A stretch of 9,867 nucleotides of DNA, from positions 1 through 9,867 of the forward strand of contig CABSIA010000115.1 of the NCBI GenBank assembly GCA_902477645.1, read 5' to 3'. Origin of the DNA: an uncultured Prevotella sp. Its GTDB lineage: Bacteria; Bacteroidota; Bacteroidia; Bacteroidales; Bacteroidaceae. Position 1 is the first letter of the stretch; every line of letters begins with the position of its first letter. Shown one piece after another: positions 1 to 4,702 of the stretch. A model generated the notes under the pieces. It made no database searches. It was not told where the DNA came from and saw nothing but the letters and a program-made list of their open reading frames with translations. A program made the position numbers and the translations under genes.

Positions 1-1373
1 ATAGCCTCTTTCTGTGCCTCACGGAATTTGAACACGTCGAGATACTGCTCTCCCTTCTCCTTCACGTCCTTGAACTCGCCGATGGCAGCGCGGTCTACAT
101 CCTGCAGCTCGCCGCATGCGGGCACGACTCCTTTCCAGTATTTCTTTGTGAGCTGCAGCGCACGATTTACGAAGTTGCCGTATATGGCCACAAGCTCAGA
201 GTTGTTGCGCTCCTGGAAGTCTTTCCATGTAAAGTTATTGTCCTTGGTCTCAGGGGCATTTGCCGTGAGAACATATCTCAGCACATCCTGTTTTCCGGGC
301 AGGTCTGTGAGATACTCATGGAGCCATACAGCCCAGTTGCGCGATGTTGATATCTTGTCGTTCTCAAGGTTCAGGAACTCATTTGCCGGCACGTTGTCGG
401 GCAGAATATAGCCGCCATGTGCCTTCAGCATTGTCGGGAACACTATGCAGTGGAACACGATATTGTCTTTGCCGATGAAGTGTACAAGACGTGTCTCCTC
501 ATCTTGCCACCACTTCTGCCATGTACCCCATTTCTCAGGATTTGCGTCGCAAAGCTCCTTTGTGTTTGACACATAGCCGATTGGCGCGTCAAACCAGACA
601 TAGAGCACTTTTCCGTCAGCTCCCTCAACAGGTACAGGAATACCCCAGTCGAGGTCTCGGGTCATTGCGCGTGGCTGCAAGTCCATATCGAGCCAGCTCT
701 TGCACTGTCCGTAAACGTTAGGGCGCCACTCTTTGTGCTCTTCGAGAATCCACTCTTTCAGCCACTGCTGGTATTTTCCGAGCGGCAGATACCAGTTCTT
801 GGTAGGTTTCTTTACGAGTCCGTGTCCGGGATTGTTCTTGTTTGTCGGATTTATAAGCTCGTCTGGCGAGAGCGTGGCGCCACACTTCTCACACTGGTCT
901 CCGTATGCACCCTCTGAGCCGCAACGCGGACAGGTACCCACGATGTTGCGGTCTGTAAGGAACTCGCCCGTCACCTCGTCGCAATATTGCTCCTCTACCT
1001 GCTCCTCCAGCTCGCCTTTTTCATAAAGTGTGCGGAAAAAGTCGGACGCAAACTTGTGGTGAATGTCTGAGGTGGTGCGGCTATAGATATCGAACGAGAT
1101 TCCGAAATCCTCAAACGATTTTTTTATAAGACTGTGATAGCGGTCTACAACCTCCTGTGTGGTAATACCTTCCTGACGCGCGCGTATGGTAACCGGCACG
1201 CCGTGCTCGTCGCTGCCGCCAATAAACACAACCTCCTGTTTCTTCAGCCTCAGATAACGTACGTATATGTCGGCTGGCACATATACGCCTGCCAAATGGC
1301 CGATGTGCACACCTCCATTGGCGTATGGAAGAGCCGCCGTAACGGTGGTTCTCTTAAAATTCTTTTGTTCCAT
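1..1373 (-). CDS. metG: Methionyl-tRNA synthetase, 3'-truncated by the window edge
   Basis: This cytoplasmic class I aminoacyl-tRNA synthetase attaches methionine to tRNA-Met for initiation and elongation. The visible 457 residues begin MEQKNFKRTTVTAALPYANG and contain the HIGH signature as HIGH at about residues 23-26 in GGVHIGHLAG. A two-knuckle zinc site, C-P-R-C and C-E-K-C, lies at about 149-165, and GGSDEHG at about 53-59. The second ATP-binding signature is KISTS (about 340-344) instead of KMSKS, a variant also found in other MetRS enzymes. The anticodon-binding domain has begun when the window ends. Roughly 200 residues, probably including a C-terminal tRNA-binding (EMAP-like) domain, are missing only because of the edge. 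The start follows an in-frame TAG directly upstream, and a consensus -7 box lies 28 nt away. It is transcribed in the same direction as the sigma locus but from its own promoter. Confidence 0.97.
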   Translation of the reverse strand, partial: MEQKNFKRTTVTAALPYANGGVHIGHLAGVYVPADIYVRYLRLKKQEVVFIGGSDEHGVPVTIRARQEGITTQEVVDRYHSLIKKSFEDFGISFDIYSRTTSDIHHKFASDFFRTLYEKGELEEQVEEQYCDEVTGEFLTDRNIVGTCPRCGSEGAYGDQCEKCGATLSPDELINPTNKNNPGHGLVKKPTKNWYLPLGKYQQWLKEWILEEHKEWRPNVYGQCKSWLDMDLQPRAMTRDLDWGIPVPVEGADGKVLYVWFDAPIGYVSNTKELCDANPEKWGTWQKWWQDEETRLVHFIGKDNIVFHCIVFPTMLKAHGGYILPDNVPANEFLNLENDKISTSRNWAVWLHEYLTDLPGKQDVLRYVLTANAPETKDNNFTWKDFQERNNSELVAIYGNFVNRALQLTKKYWKGVVPACGELQDVDRAAIGEFKDVKEKGEQYLDVFKFREAQKEA

Positions 1374-1400
1374 CTAAAATAATTAAGCTTAATTTATTTT

Positions 1401-1409
1401 GCAAAGTTA
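1401..1409 (-). promoter_or_regulatory. Bacteroidetes -7 box of the metG promoter
   Basis: The minus strand reads TAACTTTGC, an exact match to the Bacteroidetes housekeeping -7 consensus TAnnTTTGY. It ends 28 nt before the metG start codon, which implies a short leader of about 20 nt. No clear -33 TTTG lies at the expected spacing. That position falls inside the left arm of the inverted repeat at 1422-1460. Confidence 0.6.
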
Positions 1410-1421
1410 GTGCAAATGAAT

Positions 1422-1460
1422 GGAATATAAAAGGAAAATCACATTTTTCTTTTATATTCC
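1422..1460. repeat. AT-rich 18-bp inverted repeat with 3-nt loop upstream of metG
   Basis: Arms at 1422-1439 and 1443-1460 (GGAATATAAAAG... and ...CTTTTATATTCC) pair over 18 positions around the loop CAC. The only irregularity is one pair that would be G-U in plus-strand RNA and A-C in minus-strand RNA. No T-tract follows it in either direction, so it is not a standard terminator. It lies just upstream of the metG -7 box and covers the expected -33 zone. It could therefore be an operator-like or cruciform element, or the remnant of a small mobile element. Its function is not known. Confidence 0.8.
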
Positions 1461-1696
1461 TAATAACATTCGGGACAACAGCATTGCAGGCAATTTTTTA
1501 ACACATCCTTATGAATGCGCCCATGCTTCCCTCTGTGTTGCCAACGCAGCCGCATTCGTTTTTTTACGGATACCAATGGCTCCGGCAACACATACAGAAG
1601 AATTTTACAAAAACGTCAAGGATAATTACTCTGCATAAGCGTTCATCATTAGCACTTTACAAATGTGCAACTTTTATTGAGAAACTGTTATTTTTA

Positions 1697-2899
1697 TCAT
1701 AAATCCAGTCTCAGACCAAGGCTTAAGTCGAAATTCGTCGGTTTGTATTTATAATAATTCTCAACCGCGCTGCCATTGTCGATATAATGCACAATTCCAG
1801 GCTCAATGTACACGCCTATGTTGCCGGTAAAGTTGTATTGCGCACCCGCGGCTGCGTTGAGCGACCACTGCAGGCGTCTCTCCCTGACAGTCTCTGATAT
1901 GTCTGTGTCATTGTCAGCCGACTTGCCACTGACAAGTTTCTGCATTTCTCCGCCTACCGTCACATATAGGCTCAGGCGGCGTGAGGCAAAAACATTGTAA
2001 CTCACGGCAAGCGGCAAGCCCACGTAGTGCAGGCTCTGTTTCCCTGTCCAATGGTCGCCCTTCTCGCTCGCCTCGTATGTAGAGCTAAGATAGCTGTAGG
2101 TGAGTCCTGTGGCGATGCTCCACCGCTTATCGATACGATATCTTAAGCCTACGCCTACTTTTATCGGAAAGTTATGGTCGTAAGTTACAGATTTAGGCGC
2201 GTTGTTTTCAAGAATGCCGTTAGTCCCATTACTAAACTCGCTGTCGGCATCGCCATACGGCAGATATGTCATGCCTCTCATGCCATCTGACGTGTTGTTA
2301 AAAGCATTCTGCGTATAGACGGAGGCGATAAGGCCCCCCTGCCCCCCGGCGGGGGGTGTTTCGTTGATAGGTTTGTAAATATCCTGCGTCTTATCTTTAC
2401 GATGTGGCTCTACAGGCAATTCTGAGTTTTTTTCTTTGAACGGCTCTACAGAGATTTCCCGTGCCTTATCATCACCTCGCTTGTGGCCACCTGCAGGGCC
2501 GTTATATATAGCGGCCGCAATTGACGGTTGCCGCCCAGCCTCGTACTTTGTTTTCGCCTTGCTTGCGGCCGCTATACATAGCGGCCCTACATTGCCATCA
2601 CCCACATTGCCATCACCCACATTGCCATCCAGCACCTTGTCAGCATCTGTAGGGCCGTTACCTGTAACGGCCACAAATTTCGGAGCGTCAACATCCACTT
2701 TCGAATAATACACGGCACCACCTACTACAACGATTACTATTGCCGCAGCAGCTGCAATTCTTCTGCCCCAAACGACTGTCATGCGCGGACGTTTGTTTGC
2801 GGCAAGAGCACGGTTCAGCTCGTCCCATGAAAGGTCAGGGAGAGGCCGCTCATGGCCTTCCATCTTGCGTTGCATCTGTTTTCTCCACTTATCTTCCAT
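1697..2899 (-). CDS. Dma-like dual-membrane anti-sigma factor with outer-membrane beta-barrel
   Basis: This 400-aa protein probably holds its partner sigma factor inactive at the inner membrane and senses the state of the outer membrane. Residues 1-45 are charged and cytoplasmic (anti-sigma region, with WDELNRAL at 25-32). Residues 46-65 form one hydrophobic helix (RRIAAAAAIVIVVVGGAVYY). Residues 66-188 are a Gly/Pro/charged linker. Residues of about 189-400 are alternating beta-strands ending NFDLSLGLRLDL, typical of small Bacteroidetes outer-membrane barrels. A single chain would thus cross both membranes, as described for Dma proteins paired with ECF21-type sigma factors in Bacteroides. 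Its start lies 1 nt after the sigma stop, implying translational coupling. The linker is largely built from repeats: palindrome-derived peptides at 75-84, 104-113 and 127-136, DGNVG repeats at 91-105, and a 12-residue imperfect repeat at 150-173. Family membership is inferred from architecture and not from an alignment. Confidence 0.85.
   Translation of the reverse strand: MEDKWRKQMQRKMEGHERPLPDLSWDELNRALAANKRPRMTVVWGRRIAAAAAIVIVVVGGAVYYSKVDVDAPKFVAVTGNGPTDADKVLDGNVGDGNVGDGNVGPLCIAAASKAKTKYEAGRQPSIAAAIYNGPAGGHKRGDDKAREISVEPFKEKNSELPVEPHRKDKTQDIYKPINETPPAGGQGGLIASVYTQNAFNNTSDGMRGMTYLPYGDADSEFSNGTNGILENNAPKSVTYDHNFPIKVGVGLRYRIDKRWSIATGLTYSYLSSTYEASEKGDHWTGKQSLHYVGLPLAVSYNVFASRRLSLYVTVGGEMQKLVSGKSADNDTDISETVRERRLQWSLNAAAGAQYNFTGNIGVYIEPGIVHYIDNGSAVENYYKYKPTNFDLSLGLRLDL
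2333..2356. repeat. C/G homopolymer block with 6-bp GC hairpin inside the Dma-like gene
   Basis: The plus strand has a C6 run at 2334-2339, a second C6 run at 2342-2347, GGC, then a G6 run at 2351-2356. The last two runs can pair as a hairpin with a 3-nt loop. On the coding strand this reads as the peptide TPPAGGQGG at the end of the linker, just before the barrel. Homopolymers of this length inside a gene can slip during replication. The coding strand also carries two G6 runs two bases apart, so a G-quadruplex is possible. Confidence 0.6.
2406..2451 (-). repeat. Imperfect 36-bp repeat marked by CTGTAGAGCC
   Basis: The minus-strand string CTGTAGAGCC occurs at 2442-2451 and again at 2406-2415, exactly 36 bp (12 codons) apart. 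The peptides are related: SVEPFKEKNSEL followed by PVEPHRKDKTQD. TGTAGAGCC differs by one base from the palindrome edge TGTAGGGCC. These may therefore be decayed palindrome ends, but that link is speculative. Confidence 0.5.
2492..2590. repeat. Inverted pair of palindromic repeats (REPIN-like) inside the Dma-like gene
   Basis: The left copy (2492-2520) has the core GGCCGTTATATATAGCGGCC. The right copy (2563-2590) has the core GGCCGCTATACATAGCGGCC in the opposite orientation. Each is itself a palindrome with 9-bp arms and a 2-nt loop, and the left copy has one T-G mispair. As inverted arms the two copies differ at about three positions. The pair spans 99 bp, exactly 33 codons, so the reading frame stays open. 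Translated peptides include GPLCIAAAS and SIAAAIYNGPAGG. Paired inverted short palindromes resemble REPINs, which RAYT transposases mobilise in other bacteria. No RAYT gene is present in this window. Confidence 0.85.
2589..2629. repeat. 15-bp tandem repeat (about 2.7 copies) encoding DGNVG
   Basis: The unit ACATTGCCATCACCC occurs at 2589-2603 and 2604-2618, with an 11-nt partial copy at 2619-2629. The minus strand encodes DGNVGDGNVGDGNVG at residues 91-105. A 15-bp unit is a multiple of three, so copy-number change would alter linker length in 5-residue steps without a frameshift. It directly abuts the right palindrome of the 2492-2590 pair. Confidence 0.85.
2649..2677. repeat. Single diverged copy of the palindromic repeat inside the Dma-like gene
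   Basis: The copy begins TGTAGGGCCGTTAC, has a 2-nt loop CT, and continues GTAACGGCCACAA, so it keeps the family edges TGTAGGG and CAA. It is translated as VAVTGNGPT at residues 76-84, just after the transmembrane helix. It has the same orientation and reading phase as the copy at 2492-2520, where the matching peptide is AAIYNGPA. Both stem halves differ from the other copies by matching changes that preserve pairing. Confidence 0.8.
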
Positions 2900-2900
2900 G

Positions 2901-3461
2901 TCAGCTTTTTGTTTGGGGGTTAAAATCTTTTATCTGTCTTGCCAGCATAGCCTTCGCCCTGTGCAGTTGCGAAGCCGAGGTGGTTTCCTTTATGCCGAGC
3001 GTCTGTGCTATTTCCTTATGGCTCCGCCCCTCTATCACGTAGAGGTTGAAAACCATACGGTAGCCCTCGGGCAGTTGCCGTATCATGTCTGTGACGACAT
3101 CTGCCGGAATATCATCAATGTCTGGCGGAGAGTCGTCAAATTCTTTGTCGGCAGCCATTTCCATGTCGGCAAACAGCGCCACTGTGCGTTTCCGCTGTTT
3201 CAAAAAATCAAGGGCACGGCTCACCACTATCCGTGTTGCCCATGCCCTCAGCGAACCGTTTCCCTGATACTGGAAACGGTGTATGTTTGATATAATCCTT
3301 ATCAGGGCCTCCTGCATCACGTCTTTCACGTCCTCATCGTCGGCCATATAGCGTGAGCAGACAGCAGTGAGATATCCTCCAAAAGCGGCGATGAAGTCCC
3401 TCATCGCACGGTTGTCTCCCCTGCGAATGCCCTCTGCCATCTGCTTCTCGCTGCCTGCCAT
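2901..3461 (-). CDS. ECF-family RNA polymerase sigma factor
   Basis: This 186-aa cytoplasmic protein has the two-domain layout of extracytoplasmic-function sigma factors. Region 2 (about residues 18-92) includes DDEDVKDVMQEALIRIISNI and a 'LRAWATRIVVSRALDFLKQRKR' segment, for core binding and -10 recognition. An acidic linker follows (FDDSPPDIDDIP). Region 4 (about 121-180) includes LPEGYRMVFNLYVIEGRSHKE and the helix-turn-helix IAQTLGIKETTSASQLHRAK. It would direct polymerase to envelope-response promoters when released by its neighbour, the Dma-like anti-sigma factor encoded 1 nt downstream. In Bacteroides the analogous sigma is an ECF21-type protein (Das); assigning that subgroup here is inference. 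The start is the only ATG before region 2, 19 nt from the inverted repeat at 3481-3569. I see no exact -7 box reading into the gene. Confidence 0.95.
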   Translation of the reverse strand: MAGSEKQMAEGIRRGDNRAMRDFIAAFGGYLTAVCSRYMADDEDVKDVMQEALIRIISNIHRFQYQGNGSLRAWATRIVVSRALDFLKQRKRTVALFADMEMAADKEFDDSPPDIDDIPADVVTDMIRQLPEGYRMVFNLYVIEGRSHKEIAQTLGIKETTSASQLHRAKAMLARQIKDFNPQTKS

Positions 3462-3480
3462 TGGTTTTACAGTTTTTTTA

Positions 3481-3569
3481 TGTAGGGCCGCTATTCATAG
3501 CGGCCGCAAACGATAAAACATATTTGTTTGCTAACTTTGCTTGCGGCCGCTATGAATAGCGGCCCTACA
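3481..3569. repeat. Perfect 29-bp inverted repeats (REPIN-like) flanking a 31-bp promoter-bearing core
   Basis: The left arm (3481-3509) runs from TGTAGGGCC to GGCCGCAA. The right arm (3541-3569) is its exact reverse complement. Each arm is also a palindrome on its own (GGCCGCTAT, TC or GA loop, ATAGCGGCC). The 31-bp core (3510-3540) carries TAACTTTGC on the plus strand. The element fills most of the 110 bp between the NigD-like stop (3572) and the sigma start (3461). As RNA it could fold as one long hairpin or two small ones. No T-tract follows on the minus strand; the bases there are TAAAAAAAC. It may be a REPIN insertion, an attenuator, a processing site or an invertible promoter. Confidence 0.9.
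3532..3540 (+). promoter_or_regulatory. Consensus -7 box inside the inverted-repeat core, pointing away from the sigma gene
   Basis: TAACTTTGC matches TAnnTTTGY exactly and is identical to the metG -7 box. No -33 TTTG at normal spacing is evident; TTTG occurs at 3523-3526 and 3527-3530, which is too close. As oriented, transcription would start near the right arm and run antisense through the NigD-like gene. On the minus strand the core offers only poorer matches, TATGTTTT and TATCGTTTGC (one extra spacer base). Promoter activity is unproven. Confidence 0.45.
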
Positions 3570-3571
3570 GT

Positions 3572-4285
3572 CTACTCCTTTCTCGGAATGTATTTAAACG
3601 TTGCCGTCTTCTCGCCCGAATATGAGTTCCAGCGAAGTGTTATCTCTATCGGCATGTCAGCATAGTTGAAAGCCTCATCAAGTTTGAAAGCCACGACATC
3701 GTCAGCCACCACCCCGTTTGTATCACCATTGGCATCGTGGAAGAAGTCGACTAAATAAGGCGTGTTTGCATCTGTGCGGTGTACAAGGTTCACTCTGTGA
3801 GTTTTTCCCGAGGAGAAGCGTGTGCGGAACCGGATGTTCAGATATCCGTCCTCGGCTACGGTCTCCCAGCTGTTTACAATCTCAACAGGGTCGTTGCCGT
3901 ATACTTTCTCCGGCTCAAGAACCAATGGAGCCATTTTTTTTGTGAGGAATGTGTCCACCGAAAGCAGATTAATACTGTAATTTCTTATATCTTCCACTGT
4001 CGGCTGCTCACGGTTCAGAGTGTAGCGTATGTAAGCCCTCGTCTCTTTTTCCGGCAACTTAAACGCCGCGGCGTTGCTTGGGGAAAGAACCACGCTGTCG
4101 TTCAGCTGCATATACCATGAGTTCTCACTCGGCTTTATGGTCGCTGTCGCGAGTTGTATACTTGAGCTCCAATGTGCGTCATCATCGTCATCGAGGTCAC
4201 ACGACTGGAATGTGGCTGCCGCTAGTGCAACGACTGCGAACAGCATCAATGTTCTAAGTGTTTTCATTTTTCTGTTCATATTCAT
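3572..4285 (-). CDS. NigD-like surface or periplasmic lipoprotein
   Basis: This is a 237-aa predicted lipoprotein of unknown biochemical role. The N-terminus MNMNRKMKTLRTLMLFAVVA is a signal peptide, followed by a relaxed lipobox FQSC (lipid-modified Cys29). The acidic run DLDDDDD after it resembles Bacteroidetes surface-export signals. The mature part matches the NigD-like two-domain pattern: an N-terminal OB-like part (about 40-110) and a C-terminal beta-sandwich (about 128-237). Characteristic segments are VYGNDPVEIV, GYLNIRFR, HRVNLVHRTDANTPYLVDFF and VVAFKL. An upstream ATG at 4354 would prepend 23 residues lacking signal-peptide character, so I prefer 4285; 4279 and 4267 are also possible. 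It lies upstream of the sigma gene on the same strand, separated by the 3481-3569 element, and has its own probable promoter. NigD-like genes are known neighbours of ECF systems in Bacteroides. Confidence 0.88.
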   Translation of the reverse strand: MNMNRKMKTLRTLMLFAVVALAAATFQSCDLDDDDDAHWSSSIQLATATIKPSENSWYMQLNDSVVLSPSNAAAFKLPEKETRAYIRYTLNREQPTVEDIRNYSINLLSVDTFLTKKMAPLVLEPEKVYGNDPVEIVNSWETVAEDGYLNIRFRTRFSSGKTHRVNLVHRTDANTPYLVDFFHDANGDTNGVVADDVVAFKLDEAFNYADMPIEITLRWNSYSGEKTATFKYIPRKE

Positions 4286-4427
4286 TTTTATTTTAGGGTT
4301 GTCTACACCCTTTAAAAGAGCAGGCAGCCGAAACCTTGCACGAAGAAAACACAAAAAGTGTTAATCTGAGGTTTTAAGGTTATGAGGTGAAAATAGTATT
4401 GTTCCCTACCAGCCGCCTTACGACCTT

Positions 4428-4436
4428 ACAAAGATA
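4428..4436 (-). promoter_or_regulatory. -7 box for the NigD-like gene
   Basis: The minus strand reads TATCTTTGT, an exact TAnnTTTGY match, 142 nt upstream of the chosen start at 4285. No -33 TTTG lies at the usual spacing; the nearest one is about 35 nt upstream. The next codons of the leader carry no competing start with a signal peptide. Confidence 0.5.
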
Positions 4437-4541
4437 GCGATAAATTATGAGTTAATCATATAGATTAAATACAAATTAAGGCACGGACAGTAAAAAACAT
4501 ATAAAAGTTTAGCGTTCCACAACACTTTCCCGTTAAATTTA

Positions 4542-4573
4542 TTGCATGATTTCATAATAATCTTTATCTTTGT
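4542..4573 (+). promoter_or_regulatory. Promoter of the 1401-aa surface protein operon
   Basis: The -7 box TATCTTTGT (4565-4573) matches the Bacteroidetes consensus. A -33-like TTG (4542-4544) stands 20 nt upstream, which is normal spacing. Transcription would begin near 4580, giving a leader of about 120 nt. A perfect 10-bp palindrome AGTTTAAACT at 4578-4587 lies at the likely start site and could be an operator, although short AT-rich palindromes are common by chance. Confidence 0.6.
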
Positions 4574-4702
4574 AGCGAGTTTAAACTACAATCTATATCA
4601 CACTCCCACAATGAGTTACACTCATCTATAGTCAACCAATGCCATTAATACGTAAGGGAATAAATACAAAAATGAATAAAAACCACAAGCATTAATTATC
4701 TT

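Larger units (their letters stand above)
1374..1696. other. Intergenic region between metG and the Dma-like gene
   Basis: This 323-bp gap holds the metG -7 box (1401-1409) and an AT-rich inverted repeat (1422-1460), annotated separately. A weak hairpin with 4-bp GCAC/GTGC ends lies at 1652-1668. It has no following T-tract on the minus strand, so it is a poor terminator for the upstream gene. I found no tRNA-like cloverleaf, no convincing coding frame on either strand and no riboswitch I recognise. The rest appears non-functional or unrecognised. Confidence 0.6.
4286..4702. other. Divergent intergenic region with two promoters
   Basis: This 417-bp AT-rich gap separates the minus-strand NigD-like gene from the plus-strand 1401-aa gene. 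It holds a -7 box for each (4428-4436 minus; 4565-4573 plus). Both proposed leaders are long, about 130 and 120 nt. The NigD-like leader has two weak 5-bp hairpins (AACAC/GTGTT at 4348-4362 and AGGGT/ACCCT at 4295-4311). The plus-strand leader has a 6-bp hairpin ATGAGT-TAC-ACTCAT at 4611-4625. It also has tiny reading frames, MSYTHL at 4611-4631 and an 18-codon frame at 4639-4695. None is convincingly functional. Confidence 0.55.

Noticed and set aside
1420..1638. Possible small gene on the plus strand between metG and the Dma-like gene
   Set aside because: Its 72 codons include the AT-rich inverted repeat, show no recognisable protein character and have no promoter.
1652..1668. Hairpin GCAC...GTGC as terminator of the Dma-like transcript
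   Set aside because: The stem is only 4 bp plus imperfect A/T pairs, and no T-tract follows on the minus strand.
2589..2629. CRISPR-like short repeats
   Set aside because: The units are directly adjacent without spacers and are translated in frame, so this is a minisatellite.
4062..4075. Perfect 14-bp palindrome AACGCCGCGGCGTT
   Set aside because: It lies inside the NigD-like gene as ordinary codons (Asn-Ala-Ala-Ala-Phe), does not match the palindrome family, and occurs once.
4286..4354. 23-residue N-terminal extension of the NigD-like protein
   Set aside because: The extension would put an Arg/Pro-rich stretch before the signal peptide, which fits a lipoprotein poorly. The ATGs at 4285, 4279 and 4267 give a normal signal peptide.
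4578..4587. AGTTTAAACT palindrome at the surface-operon start site as an operator
   Set aside because: It is short and AT-rich in AT-rich DNA, with no second copy and no regulator in the window.
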